Part shown: positions 12,397 through 25,496 of the stretch, in pieces
Position numbering within the stretch: position 1 is the first letter of the stretch
Layout of the letters: the number at the start of each line of letters is the position of its first letter
DNA from: Grifola frondosa
Lineage: Eukaryota > Basidiomycota > Agaricomycetes > Polyporales > Grifolaceae
Direction: 5' to 3'
DNA length: 64,000 bases
Assembly: GCA_001683735.1 (NCBI GenBank)
Contig: LUGG01000001.1
Coordinates: 1,984,001 to 2,048,000, forward strand
Notes under the pieces: model-generated
What the model saw: the letters and a program-made list of their open reading frames with translations, nothing else
Database searches by the model: none
What the model was told of the DNA's origin: nothing
Made by a program: the position numbers and the translations under genes

Positions 12397-12911
12397 TGGC
12401 GTCATGGGCGACGTATTTAGTTAACGCGCATACGCCTGTCCTAAGTACCACTTATTTACTGTGCTGGCTTCACGTATGAAGGGTGATGACTCTGTCACAT
12501 ATGCGAGCATGTGTGCCGTGCCAAATACACTACAAGATAGAGGAATAAACAGGAGAAACAAGGCTGAGAGAGTGGTCAAATGGGCGGACGCCCGAATGAG
12601 GCAGATATGCAATTGAAGAGGGATAGTACTTGTGTAAATAGATCATGAGGGTAATAGTGATAGTTTGACATGTACATATTATTACAGTAGTTGGTATCAA
12701 CATGTGAGATAGGGAAGGGACAGGATAATGATGGCAACGGGAAAATGGGGACCCCAATGGGCAAAGAGATTACAAAATGGATATGAAATAATACCAATAA
12801 AAACCAAGCAAACTGATAACAAATAAGCGGTCCCAGACCTTCTATCCAGGTAAAAAGGGCGGCATCATGTCTGGCACAAGATGGTGCAAGAAAGAGAGGT
12901 ATAGCCCGCAT
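12397..12911. other. Convergent 3' intergenic region
   Basis: 515 bp between two converging genes, AT-richer than its neighbours, with short A/T runs (about 12770-12830). Presumably both 3' UTRs; no coding signal. Confidence 0.5.
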
Positions 12912-15726
12912 CTATGTTCCACTGGCAAATCGCGACCCGACGCCGGTCCGCGCTCGAGGGCGGTTGACAACGCCGACTTTGACGCCTGCTTTCTTCAAAT
13001 CCTCGAGACGGCCGTTCTCGTCCGCGCTTGTATGAGGCACGCCGCCGCGACCACACGCAGAGCAATACGAGCTCGAGTTCTCTACTGCATGAAGTTCCTC
13101 CACTTCGGCCTTGAGATCGCGCACCTGGCCTTCGAGCTCCCAGATTTGGCGCTGCCATGCTCGCCGCGCGGTTGAGATCTGCTCCTGCAATGCTTGTATC
13201 ACCGACGACTGGTCGTCCTGCGCTATGACGACCGATATGGCCTTCTGCTCGCTTGTGCGGGAGTATCCCCGCACAGGGAAAGCTGGGCTCAAGGGTGATA
13301 TGGCTGTAGTACCGGTGGTAGGTGTTCCTGTATCTATATCTAAGGATGGTCGAGAGTCGCGGGGGGAAGATTCGTCCTGTTCTACGAGGTGATTTTTCAA
13401 GTCCCTGGTAAAGAGCGTCGACACTGGTCGCAAACTCAACGCCCAAAAATCTGTCTTGCTCGAAGGCGCGCTGATAGGTGTGGTACTGGTCGACGACGCA
13501 GCAGAGCGAGAAGCAATCGTAGTAGGCGTCGTCGGATTGGGAAGATGGGTGATGTCACTTGCAGCAGAGAGGGGTGCATTGTACGGCATTTTCGTGCCTA
13601 AGCTGACCATAGACGGAGAAGTCACAATGGACAGCTCCGGCACCTTGCGCCTTGCGCTTAGCTGCTGCTCGTGAGAATGTCCCGACTCCATGCTGCCAGG
13701 TGAGTCTGACGGCGTCTCAGACGACGATCCAGAACCTGTCAACGTCTCATCACGGAGGGACGGCGATAACGGGGGCACAGGAACTCTATGGCCCTGGGTC
13801 GAGCCGTGGCGGGACCTTGGCGGCGGGGGCGGGTTAGGATGAAGACTCGTAGCGTCGGACGACAATGACGGCACCGGTGGGGGCGGTGAATTTGGAGTTG
13901 ACCGATCTCGATCCTTCGCATTGAAAAGGCGCATGAACCCGCTCTTTTTCCGTATTACAGTCCTGGAAGGCGCAGAATAAGGCGTCTGGACCGGCGAGTC
14001 GCTAGGAATAGGAGGGACACGTTGATTAACGTCGACAATGCTCTTCGCCTTAACACCTCCTGCACTCGTTGATCGTACCCTCGTTCGGACATGCTGTCCT
14101 TGTTGATCCCACTCATCGTCCTGCGGCCTCAAGGACGCTGTAAGTGGACTGGAAATTGTCGGATTCGTGGTTGCGCTCCGCGATCGTTCTCTAACCTGAG
14201 CTTGGGCCTCCTCCAAAGAAATCAGTTTCAATGAAGAGGTGCCTCCATTTTCATTCCATCCTGACAAGCCACCCATGGTGACACCGGATAAGATCATGGT
14301 TTCTCGATTCCTCACCGAAGGACTAATGCTCGTGCCTGACGTAATGGGAGAGGCAGTAGGTGTTCCGTTGAGCATACTAGTCGCAACAGGGCGTAGAGCA
14401 GCCTTATTGACGGGCATAGGCGCGGAAATGCCCTTCCCTTGAACTCCTCCGGCGCGCATCGACGAGCATGACTCATTCAAGCTGGGATTGACGGAGGACA
14501 TGGACGTAACAGGGGTGAGAGTCATCGTAGTCGTCGAGCGAAACTGTGACATGCTGCTGCTCGGTGTTGTGTCTGTAAGCGTCGCGCTTGACTCGCTCCG
14601 GTTGACCGCAAATATCGCTTGTCGAGGCGATGAAAGTGGTGGGTCGTCACGCGCAACTGCACGAACCAGGTCTGGGTTGGCATATGGGTGGGTATATTCG
14701 TGATAATGAGCACTTTGGGGAGTGGCAGCGCGGGCAGGGGAGCGACTCGGGAATGATCGCTCATCCACATAAGAGGATTCCGAGCTTGCAGGAGAAGTGA
14801 CGCGTGATATGGGCGACGCTTGGATGGAGTGTGGGACGTAAGTTGGGTGGAGAGAGTCAAGCTGCTCCGTCGAGGCAATATCAGGAGGATTGGCACTAGA
14901 CGATGTCCTTGAGCGCAAGCGTGGGATGGACAACTTGTCTCGCAGGGACGACTGCGGAGACGGAGCGAGCGCGAGAGACGTAGACGACATCGACGCTTGG
15001 GCAAGAGCACTGCCATATGAATAATTGTCAGCGAGAGAACGTTGACGACCTGACATATAACGTACAGCAATGCACCACCGTTAGACGAAAAAGAAGACAT
15101 AGTCTCGAATGACTGCTTAGCCTTCCCCTGAGAGCGAGTGGAATCCATGCTGGGCCTCGTTTCGCTGCTACCTCTGCCAGTGGGTAACGCCCAACTCTTC
15201 TTGCCGGAATCTCCTTTATCAGCTTTCTTCCTTTTGGGGCGCTTGGGCTCAGGCTCCTCCTCTTCCACAGGATCATCTTCGTCCATCTCCCAGGGAGCAG
15301 GGGAATGGAACCTCATTTTGGGTCCATACATGCTCACCCTTGGAAGCTCTTCGTCGTCTTCGTTAGGAGAATCCTCTACGTCCTCATGTAAACTGCTGTA
15401 GTCGACAGAGGAACGAGGATCATCATCAAGGTCTAGACTGCTAGCATTGGGGATGTTGAGTCGCTCGCGGTCTGATATGGGAAGCGAGGCTCAGAAGGAG
15501 TTGAACGGGAGTTTGTAGTAAAATGAAAGGCGTTAGTTGCGTCGAGCTGCGCTCTGTCAAGAGGACGTGGAGAGAAGTGGGCATGGCTGTATATGGAGGG
15601 GGAATCAGAGAACTCGGAAAGAGAAGGGAACCGGCCATGAAGCTGAGCGCGGGCAGCACGCTGGTCGAGGAGATTCCTGAGGTGATCTTCGTGGTGAAGA
15701 TCGGCTGGGGAATTCATGAGGCTCAT
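12912..15726 (-). CDS. Ser/Pro-rich coiled-coil protein of unknown function
   Basis: A long low-complexity protein I cannot name. Start MSLMNSPADLHHEDHLRNLL at ATG 15726. The N-terminal third is acidic, then basic with a nuclear-localisation-like cluster (KRPKRKK, about 15230-15250); the middle is Ser/Thr/Pro-rich with proline runs (about 13800-13900); near 13160-13230 comes a predicted coiled coil (QALQEQISTARRAWQRQIWE) followed by a YCSACGRGG CxxC motif and a basic tail. The coiled-coil plus CxxC end is the best ordered part and looks conserved-type rather than random. Two shifts, each equal to a missing base, join the frames at about 15470 and 15060; the 714-codon open stretch starting at 15056 is therefore only the downstream part. 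No catalytic domain is visible. Confidence 0.7.
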
Positions 15727-16494
15727 TTGGCCAGCAGTCCCGACGACTGAGGCGTCGACCGCGACGACGGCAAGGCCAAAAGTGAGAGTATCGCGGAGGA
15801 AGATGGAAACGCGGAGAGAACTCGAGCTTGCATGATTCCAACCCTTTTCAGGCTAGTCTCCCTCGACAAACACATATCAACACGCTTCACATCATCAGCC
15901 ACGATGACCGCGAGTACTGTCCCGACCTACGTACCGCCAAGTATAATCATCATCCTGCACCGCTCTCACCCTCTCGGGACGCTCAACAGCGCTCAACTTC
16001 ACGCAATTGTCTCCACGGAGCGCGCGTTAAGTAGCATCAAATTCGTCCGCCAGCGATGTATGCATGCATGTCGTTCGCGAGAGATTCCATCAACTCGAGA
16101 ATCGTACAATATCTATCCATACGAAAATTTTATTTCATGTGCATACCAGCTGCATCGAAGCCACATGTTGCAAGCCATTCCGTGGCGGACCAAATGATCA
16201 CGTCCCAAGTTCTCGGATCCCGGTTTCGATATTCATTCCTCCTCAACTGCGAACCCGGGAAGGGTAAGCAGGACTTTCGGATAAGAGGCGCTGTAGGGCA
16301 TTGTACATGATGCAGAGTTGTTCGTATAAAAACGCATGTCGGAAAAAACAGAACTTTATGTACGCGTACGACGACGGGCGTAATTTAAAAAAATGTGATT
16401 TTAGCAGTACTTAAGCGCGCCACCCGATGGATCTATTCTTGACCGACAACTCTGCTCAAGTTTACCTCTCCGGTCCACGTCAAAAATTTGTACC
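15727..16494. other. Divergent intergenic region upstream of CGR1
   Basis: About 770 bp between the divergent coiled-coil gene and CGR1. Short open frames here are not convincing. Near CGR1 it has ACGCGT within the palindrome GTACGCGTAC (about 16360-16369), an A-run (16387-16393) and CAAAAATTTG (about 16482-16491) just before the ATG; the last resembles the ribosomal RNA-processing element (RRPE) of yeast ribosome-biogenesis genes. Confidence 0.5.
16482..16491. promoter_or_regulatory. RRPE-like AAAAATTT before CGR1
   Basis: CAAAAATTTG immediately upstream of the CGR1 start codon. In yeast, AAAAATTT (RRPE) is enriched before ribosome-biogenesis genes. The match is exact but very close to the ATG, and I did not find it before NIP7, SPB1 or SLX9. 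Confidence 0.25.
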
Positions 16495-17065
16495 ATGTCT
16501 TTAGCAGGCCCATCATCCTTAGTTTCGCTTCCAGGACCTCAACCTGGCGAATCTTACGTGGAAACATCGATTTCCCTCAGTGCTTCCGCCGCCGGACGAG
16601 TATCAGGAAAATCGTGGAAGCAACTAAAGTCGGCTACTGTGTATGCACACGAATTTGCTTCTGAGGCACGGATTCTCATCTATGCTTGTAGCCGATCCTA
16701 CATTCCTGAGGGATTGAAGACAAAGAAATGGGAAGATCGCATGGAGAAAACCAAGAAGGAACAGGCCATCAAGAAGCTGCAGGCTGAGCTGCGTGACGAA
16801 AAGCAGGCTGAAATCACACGGTATGTTTCGTAGCAACCATCCGTATGCGCATCTAATCGCGCACATGATTGCAGGAGAAAAGAAATCACCCTGGAGCGCA
16901 AAAAGGCTGCGGAAGAACGACAGAGGTTAGAAGAGGCAAAGGCCAAGGTATGTGCGATCTTCATATCTGCATGATAGCTCACAAACATTGCCAATGTAGA
17001 TGGGCGCGAGAAAAGCGGCCAGGTTACGCCGCAGAGCAGGTCGAACCAAAAAGATTCATCACTGA
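16495..17065 (+). CDS. CGR1: rRNA-processing protein CGR1
   Basis: Small basic nucleolar protein required for 60S subunit maturation. It starts at ATG 16495 and has the family blocks GRVSGKSWKQLKSATV, RSYIPEGLKTKKWEDRMEKT, QAIKKLQAELRDEKQAEI and MGARKAARLRRRAGRTKKIH, ending at TGA 17063-17065. Three clean introns were read: 16641-16691, 16821-16874 and 16948-16999. With them removed the frame is continuous and gives about 135 residues, normal for the family, with a charged helical C-terminal half. This gene shows no frameshift and is a good test of the intron model for the window. Confidence 0.95.
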
Positions 17066-17421
17066 CCTCCCAGCTTTCGGACTCTCTGAAGCTCGTGCAT
17101 CGTGCACTCCTTCCCACAGGACCTCAATCAAAAACCGTGCCTATGAGCAGCTTCGCCTGCACCATAAGACTGGTTCCATCTGCTAGGATGGGACATTCGT
17201 GTGAACCAGGGGCCAATATCGAAGATGAGTCCCTGGGACTGAACTATATTACTGTACCGGTGTCTTCGAGTATGATCAAATCAGATACCCAGAATTATTG
17301 TATTATCGTTATCATGCAATTGGACCCGCCGCTCAGGTATCCACCTCGCAGAAAACAGTATATGGTAAATCGTAATATAGATAAATCCAGCGGTATCAAG
17401 TGCGGCGAGAAAACAACATCC
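17066..17421. other. Convergent 3' intergenic region between CGR1 and VPS18
   Basis: About 356 bp, presumably both 3' UTRs. An open frame from 17095 has no recognisable content. Nothing else seen. Confidence 0.45.
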
Positions 17422-20400
17422 TCAGAGAGCCCAACTCGCGTCCACCTCACCACCCTGCACAAATGGCTTGTCCAACCCTGCCACAACGCTCTCACATAAC
17501 GGACAACTCGCTGCGAGCACGTCCTCCAGCTCCCTACGCAGCCTCTCTGCCTTCTCCGCGTCTTTCTCGCCTGTGTTCCTTTTGCCTCCGATACCAGGGA
17601 TCCACCCTGCAGGCGCCGTGACAACGCTTGCAAGCGCATCCGGGATAATCAGGTCGCGGAGGCGGTCCCCTGCAGACAGAATGTTCCGGCCAAGCGCATT
17701 GGCGGCCTTGGTGCCATTCTGTAATGGTGCGCTGATACCGAAGTTGGCAGACAAAAGTGTGCGCTGGGAGGTGGGCTGCCGTCCGGTGGGCGTCCCGGGG
17801 AGTAGAGATGGGTTGATGATAGCGTTGCGGTCGATCCCACCGTGCTGCGCGCCTTTCATAAGTTCCGTCTGGAGCGTGAGGATCCGCCGCAGAGCATGCG
17901 CAGGCAGGAATTCCTTTGTCTATTTAACGGGCAAAATGATGGTCAGTTGCCCGTGTCATTGAAGCCGAGTGGGAAACGCACCAATCCAATTAGACAATCG
18001 GCGTGGAAAGTATGGTGACAGGGGAAGACGTAGAATTGCCTCGTCATCAGTGTAAAACCACACACTGAGCACTTCTCTGTGGCATCAACGGTGACGAAAC
18101 GCTTTTGTAAAGCAGCGATATCTTGCTTTATAGCTTCCGCGTTCCGGGTAGCCTCATCCATTTCGCTCTTGAGCTCGTCGATATGTGCCGAGTAGCCTTC
18201 GAGTGCAGTGCAGATCTCCTCCTTGAAGTCATCGATGACGACGAAATCGGGGAAGAAGGGCAAGATATCCTCAACCTTCAGTAGGTCTGTGTTCTCGAGG
18301 AAGCGCATAGCCCTATGGAATGCCATTACTGGTGAGTCTTGTAATTGACATGCTAGACAAAACTTACATCTTGATGTCCTGTTTATCCTGCACGACGTAC
18401 TTCGCAATCTTCAACCAGAGTTTCTTACGCAACTGGTCATCGTTCTCTGGCATATCTGCATTGATCTTCGCAAGCTCCAAATCGCCCTTCTCGAGAGCGA
18501 GGTCCACACTGTTCTCCCAAAGACCCATCTTCGAATAGATGTGCACACAAGGCTGCGTCCGTCCAGCCTGCTTGCAGAGGCGCAAGGCGTAGTCGAGGTC
18601 ATAATACGGCTTCCCCGTGAGTGGATCTGAAGGTGCTGTGGACAGGAAGCGCAGAAGTGGACCATCGTCCTCGGGATGATTGGGAGAAGATGTGGATGAA
18701 GATGAAGCAGATATGGAAGGTGTCGAAGCATAGAACGTGATCATGAGATTATGGATCGTAGGCGACGTATTTCCCTGTTCAAAGATCACATAATTGAGAT
18801 ATCGTACGGCGTGGTTGGGAGATAGCGGATCGCGGGGAATATGTTGCAGGCGGAGGAGGGCGGGGATGAGGCGAAGCGGGTCTAAAGATGTCTGACGTAG
18901 CCACGCGTCCACGGTCTCCTTTGGTGCTTGACGCATGAGAACAGGTGCGAAGCGGTAGTACAACTCGAGGTCTGTCTATACGCGGAGTGGGTCAACAACC
19001 TCGGTAAGATACTTACATGATTCGACCTCACTTGATGGTTGATAGCATCAATAGCCTTGGTCCACTCCTCTTCCATAACCCAATGGTCGACGACGCGTTC
19101 AAAGTCACCAACCACAGTCGCGTAGTGGAGATACATGTCAGTCCGGCCATGACCTTGGATCAGTTCGTACACTGTCTTTGGATCGAGGTTGGCCTAACAT
19201 AAAGTGGTGTCAGTTCAGCAGCACAATGATACGAGGAAGGCGTTCTCTAGCCTTGTATGTCTCGAAGAAATGTCGCAGGTCGTCTTCAAGAATGCTGCGC
19301 TCGGCGAGGAGATTGTCGACGTCTTGTGAAACAGACTCTGATGCTACAAGGTCGTCTAGCTCATTGCATTTGCTCAGATAAAACTCAACCAGCCATGTTG
19401 CCAGCATCATCCGTTGGGAGAGGTCCTGCAGAAGCCGTTAATTTATATGTCGGAAACTGAGAGTTAAGACCAGCTTACCGTTTTTCGAGTTCGTTCCAGG
19501 CGCGATATAAGGTAGGAACGAAGGGCATCGCGTTCGCCAGCATCCAAGAATTTCAAGGTGACTTCCTCGAAGCTGACCGAGCACTGCGCATAACATTGCG
19601 CAGCTTGAAAGTATCGGCCGTCGTCAAAGAACGCGCGCGCTTGGGCGGACATGACATGGTCTCTTTGAGTCGCAGTCTGGGCATAGGTCAGTAGAACGAA
19701 GCGGGCAGCCATATGAATCCAATACCTTCGCGTACTGGAGAGCAATGTCGTATTTGCCTTTCTCCAGGTATATTTTCCAGACATCGCGATGCTCGTTGGT
19801 AACTCCGAGCTCCCATAATGATTGATCGGTGTACACCCAGTACGTCTTGCGCACAGGATCAGCAGTCAGGCCCCGCACTTCTTCGTTGTGTTTCTGTCAC
19901 ATATAAATAAGACGCCAATCATTGACAACTGCATGAGAGTGGATTACCAGTGGTAACAGCTCTTCGTACGCGAGTTGCTCGTTGAGACTAGAAACGCCAA
20001 GGACCCGATCCCTGTAGAGGAGGACAAAATGGAATTCGGTTAAAGCCATCGATATTGGGGTCTCCGCAGAAGCTGCTCGTCGTGAAGGCGATATAGATGG
20101 AGAGGACGGAAACACAGGGTATGGCAGAAGCTCAGCACCGTCGATATAGTCATCAGAAGTACTTTCAAAATTGAGGGTTCCGTGATATATTCCAGGTGCT
20201 GTTCCAAATCAACAAGGGGCTAATCAGGAACGGCGACAAAGCTTACCAGTCATCCATGCAATGCCCTTGGGTAAAGAGTAAGCCTGGTCAGCATTTGGAC
20301 TGAACACATGTAATTCGGAATAATTGATATTGCCCGGGAGTTCGAGTATCTCTTCGGACTGTCAATGGAAGAGGGACAAAAATATATAGAGTGAACTGAC

Positions 20401-21327
20401 TGGGCGCAGCCTCCCGATAACTCGCAAAGAGACTGGAAAATACTCGACCTCCGTCATCCGAGCGTCGGTCCGGTGAACCAATGAATTGGTATATCCGCGA
20501 TGGCGTGGTGACAACGACAAGTGCCTTCTTAGAGTCAAGAGGCGGAAAGAAGTCGAATTTTAGTCCTGTTACAGGATGTCGCTCTGGGAGCGTGAATACA
20601 GCCTGGAGGTATCTCTCTTGAGACTTGAAGAAATCTTCTTCTGCATCAAGAACGGCCTCGTATATCGTTCCATTCCTGGCTCCGATAAGCATTTCGCGCG
20701 TCGATGTTGTATGAGACGCCGCTAACAGGGCCGCCCTGCTCCAAGCCACACTCTCGATGACCATCTTGAACCCCTTTAGTAGCCTAGGTTTCTTCCAGCC
20801 ACGGTACAGGTACCAATTCTCGCCTTGCGTGGACGTGATAAGAAGATGTCGCCCAGACGGATCGAGGAACAGCTTGTAAATGGTGAACTCGGTAGGCTTC
20901 CGAAGGATCGGTATCCTCACGAATTGTTCGGCACGAGAGAGCTCAATTTGGACTATTAAATTGTTGGCCAAACCCATAGAGAGAAAGTCGGACGATACGA
21001 CAAGCGATATCAGCGGGGCGGGGAGGGGACATTGCACCTCGCCAAGTTGGAAGATGGGTGCAGGTGCGACGTCACCTTGATCCTAACACCATATGATCAG
21101 AGTCTCGGTACCAACACAGAAATTGCACTCACTTGAATACCAACCACATCGGCACGATTGTCATCTTTCTCATATGCAGAGGCCTCAAAGCCTTCGTATT
21201 GAACCTGAGGTAACGAGCTTCGTGCTAGACCTGGGACGGGGGCAGAGACGTGCTCGACATCTACGAACTCGTTGTCAACTGTGAATGGAAGGCATTAGTA
21301 TGAAGCATACATACAATCATCCAGCAT
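17422..21327 (-). CDS. VPS18: Vacuolar sorting protein VPS18 (Pep3)
   Basis: Core subunit of the HOPS and CORVET tethering complexes that drive fusion at endosomes and vacuoles. The first exon is very short (MLDD at 21327), spliced over about 35-40 bp into DNEFVDVEHVS. The N-terminal beta-propeller (about 20290-21090) contains FLSMGLANNLIVQI and LLITSTQGENWYLY; the Pep3/Vps18 region and alpha-solenoid follow through 18370-20200; the C-terminus carries a RING-type finger split by an intron: CSVCGFTLMTRQFYVFPCHH, HADCL, then CPLCESVVAGL just before the stop at 17422. At least ten introns are needed. Residue number, near 1,000, fits the family. It shares a 186-bp divergent promoter with NRDE2. 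Confidence 0.92.
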
Positions 21328-21405
21328 TGAGTCGGTAGCCGTGCACGCAGACTTGGACTAACTTGGATTCACTGCACGGACTTGGCAAGTAAGTGCGGGA
21401 AAGTG

Positions 21406-21426
21406 ACGCGTATTAAGGCGCACGTG
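21406..21426. promoter_or_regulatory. ACGCGT + CACGTG pair in VPS18/NRDE2 bidirectional promoter
   Basis: ACGCGT at 21406-21411 and CACGTG at 21421-21426, 9 bp apart, near the middle of the 186 bp separating two divergent start codons. Position in a shared promoter strengthens the case for function, but binding is inferred. Confidence 0.4.
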
Positions 21427-21513
21427 GCTGGCGCGTAGTAATTAAGTTACTACGCGAAGTACTTCATTCTGATCGAATACCCGCTCGCAGCCGCTTGCGC
21501 TCCTCCCAAACCC

Positions 21514-24500
21514 ATGTCTGCACCATCTTTCTCCTCATTCCCGGACTTAGAACCGGGACATAGCAGGCGCGATGCATCACCAAAGGAACACAGTCATGAG
21601 CGTATCAAACGGGGTAAGAAGAAGAAGGATGATGCAAGCCATCAGGAAAGGAGGGAAAGGCATGCGTCTCTCAAGCATGATGAAGCGAAGGGGAGCACCA
21701 GTAGTTTTAAGAAACACGGTGTAGACGTGGACTATGGCGGATCCATTGATGAGCGCAGGAAGGCCAAAGAGGATCGCGGCTTGAAGGCGGAGGGTGACAT
21801 TAATGCTGTCATTTGGACTGAGCAGCCTTTGTTCTATACAGATCGGAAAGGGGACGCATTGAACATCCGATATGGAGGATTGCATGCGGGTGACGTGCCA
21901 AAGTACCATCTCGTCGGTCGTGAGTATTGTGCCTCTTGCCTTGGTGACAACTAACGAAACGTAAGGGGGAAGGAAGGTCCTGGGTTGCAACCCGCATGGT
22001 CGGTTGTACACCGTAGTCGCAACGGTATTGAAGTTGCTGTGGGTGGTAAACGCAAGGTGCAGAATCATTCCCTCCCTAGCTTATCATTCAATACACATAC
22101 GAGTTTTAGATGCCGCAACTCACGGACGCGAGCTCGCGCCACCTTTTGTCCGCAGGTCCGACGCGCAGGCTGCTCGCCTCTTCCGAAGACAAATACAAAT
22201 ACAGGGAGGTCGATGGCTTCCTGCGCTTGCCTGGTCACCGCGACCGAGTGAACGACCAGTCCTACCGCTCCATCACACAATCGCAGAATGAAACCGATTC
22301 AGATATGTCAGAGTCATCTTCTGAAGAGGACGAGAGCTCTGGGGACGAATCAGACACCACATCTGTCACTTCGCTACAAGCCACTCTCAAGGCACTTGAG
22401 GAACGCCTGACTGCCGATCCTTCTTCAATCCCCACTTGGCTAACACTCCTCTCACATACCCTGTCAACAGTTCCGCCGACAACTAAGAACGCAAACAGAG
22501 CTCGCGCTGAAATTGCATTATCTGTACTCTCGCGGGCAATACACGCGCATCCGAGCAATTCTCATTCTAGAGTGCTTCGTCTCAAGCATCTGAAGGCGGG
22601 AGAAGAAGTGTGGCATGAGAGTAGGTTGCAATTCGAGTGGGAAGACGCATTGAAGGTTGGCGATATTGAGCTATGGATGGAATGGCTGGATTGGAAAATT
22701 CGGAGATGCGAGAAAGGCATGGAGGGTCTTGTTGAAGCCTCTGGAAGGGTGCTTAGGGCCTTGGATATTGGTGGAAAGGACATTGGGAAATTGAGAGTGT
22801 TCTGGCGCACTGCCGTTGGATTTCGCGATGCAGGTTTGTTATCGATATCGTACCTATCGCTGTGTATCAACTTAAATTTCATTACAGGCTACGTGGAACA
22901 TGCTTTTGCGTTGTTTCAAGCTCAAGCGGAATTGTACACAATTAATTCTCCTCTAAAGGGAACATCTTTGCTGACTACAGCCGATTCATAGGTTGTACAA
23001 GATGCCGCAGTCAGTAGCCTCTATGCCATTCGAGAATCAACTTGATGCTCTCGAAGAATTTTGGGAATCCGAGATCCCTCGTGTGGGAGAACCAAATGCG
23101 GTAGGCTGGGCAATTTGGGTTGCCTCTGGCCGTCCGGAATATGTTCCAAAACAATCAGCTGCACCCAAAACAATGGTACCTGAATCAGCGGATTCATACT
23201 GCCAATGGGCCGCGGCAGAGTCATTCGCAGACCACACACACCAACTACCATCGCGATCTGCAGAGGAGGGTGACGACTCTGACCCATACGCCACGATCCT
23301 ATTTTCCGACGTCCGACCGCTCCTCATATCCCTGCAGTCTGCGTATGCGAAGGAAACATTCCGCCTTGTCTGGTTGTCCTTTCTCGGTCTTCACATTCCT
23401 GGCTTCTCCGCTTCTCTCTCGGAGAGCGCAGCAGATAATGCGGACGACCGTTGGGCATTTTCCCATCTCTCTTCGCCTGCGTACATGACGTCAATCTTCC
23501 CTGCGGATGCTAATGTGAGGTTGATCACGGCTGATTCGCAAGCGGGGGTTCTGATCGGACGCGAGAGGAAGTACACCAGCAGCTTCGGGCCTGTGAAGAG
23601 CTGGGGATACGGCGCTATAGGGCCCTGGATGCGGTGTGCAGTGGGAAGTGGACGATGTGGATGAGAGAAGACGTACAGGACGTGGCTCATGCCTCAATAA
23701 GGGAGATTTTTAGACATTGCAGATTAGGCAATGACGACGCGAGCTGGGACGTGCTTCATTTCGCATTTGAAGCTGCTGCGAACCTGAAAGGGTATGTTTA
23801 TTATGATCTGCCTAGATAACCATTCTGACGTCTTAAACGTAGGGCTACAAAAGTGGTGAAGTCTACACTTGCGACTATCCCAGACTCGCTACCTCACTGG
23901 GCTGCGCATGCTCGTCTGGAGCGTCTTCGAGACCGTGTCGACAGCGCAAGGAAAGTATATCAGACAGTACTTTCCTCCTCGTCCTCATCCCGTCCTGGAG
24001 AGTCTTTGCTCTGGTGGGACTGGGCGGAGATGGAATGGCTTGCAGAAAGGCCCGACGCTGCGTTGCAAGTCTTGACAAGCTGTGCAGGAGCACGAGGCGC
24101 TACTGGAATAGCTATATTGCGAACAAAACAGCATTTAGACGAAGCTGTAAGACAGGCGTCCGCGGCACAATGGAAGGAACGTGAGGCTTGGATCAAGCTC
24201 AAGGCATTACTGGAGCTATTGACAGTCTCGCCATCTTCTGCACTCAGCGTTTTCGATTCCTATCTCAGGGCACTGGAAGCCGGGACACCAGACCATGAGA
24301 GCCTCACTGTTGTGTCGTTGACGCTGCTGTATATCCATGGAACTGTTCTCCGAAATCCAACACCTCCGGCTCTTCTGCGGGAACGAGTGGAAAAGGCTGT
24401 CGACGTCTACCCGAGCAATACGGTCATATTGGGCATATTCCTGGAAGCCGAGAAGGGACAGGGTATCTGGGGACGTGTTAGAGCAATGTTGGGTGACACC

Positions 24501-25102
24501 GTTATTGATGGTATGGGGAAGGAGAAGGATGTCGCACGTCGTGTTGCAGAGTTGTGGGTTGCAGGCTGGGAGAAGGGTCGATGGGAAGCGGAACAAGAAC
24601 GGACGAGGAGCGGGTTATCTGCTGCCGTGCAAGACGAACGGTGAGTACTTCATCATGAATGCTATTTGCACGATGAGAGGCTGATTGGCGTCTTACGCAG
24701 GACGCGGGGCAGTCCTATCTTATGGCGATTGTACGTCGAGTTTGAGATCAAGACGGGCAACCTACAGAGAGCAAAAAAGCTTTTGTTCCGAGCTGTTGGA
24801 GAATGCCCATTAGTTAAAGGTGTGCAATACCAAAATTTATTGAAACCGCCTAAGTTAAAGTTAGCACAACAGAGCTGTATCTAGTCGCATTTGGACCTTT
24901 GCGATCCGTATTTGATCGACGGGAACTGAATGAATGGGGAGAGACAATGGCGGAGCGGGGACTGCGTATGCGGAAAGGACTGGACGAGGCGGTGGGAGAG
25001 CTGGTAGGTCCTGATGGAGATGTGAAAGAGGAGGACAATGGGGGAGTGGAGGACGAAATCGAGTATAATGCGCGAGAGCTGAGGAGGTTGAGGCCATACT
25101 GA
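21514..25102 (+). CDS. NRDE2 family protein (nuclear RNA interference/exosome-associated)
   Basis: Homolog of NRDE-2, a nuclear protein made of HAT-like helical repeats that binds the exosome helicase Mtr4 and affects RNA turnover, heterochromatin RNAi and splicing. The N-terminus is basic and charged (KRGKKKKDDASHQERRERH), then FYTDRKGDALNIRYGGLH (about 21830-21890), the hallmark of the NRDE-2 domain, and WLTLLSHTL and RAEIALSVLSRAIHAHPSN at about 22430-22560. HAT-like repeats continue to RAKKLLFRAVGECPLVK (about 24770) and the acidic/basic end LRRLRPY. Introns lie near 21920-21968, 22057-22109, 22830-22890, 22930-22990, 23790-23840, 24640-24700 and 24820-24880. One shift equal to a missing base is at about 23622 beside GGGCCC. 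Confidence 0.88.
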
Positions 25103-25496
25103 GCGCCACTATTGTGTTTGTAACTGTATTTTTTATGAACGTGCGCGTTGTTTGTACAGCGTGGCCCTGGCCGCGACCAATGACAATTAATGACGCCGGA
25201 GTTGATCTCACGGTGTAACAGGTAGCCGAGTCTTCAAGTCTCTCCTCCACACCACCATCCGTCGTTCACTGGCCCGCAACACGAGGGCTCTCCCTTTTCT
25301 TCGCCTTGGAAATCACTACCACTGTTTGCTGCCAACAGCGTCTTGTCTTTATCTTCCTCCTAATTCCGCTATCGGACCCATGCCGGGACATTAAAGTCTC
25401 GTTCCATTCCCTATAACTGCTTTCAATCCCACGCCCACCTACACCTTAATATCCGCCCTCTACCCTCGGGCGTAATTCTCTCCTAGTCTCTACCCC
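25103..25496. other. Intergenic region upstream of the Byr4/Bfa1-like gene
   Basis: About 394 bp; the last 250 bp are strongly pyrimidine-rich (C/T tracts around 25230-25495), a common feature of basidiomycete promoters and 5' UTRs. No gene seen. Confidence 0.5.
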
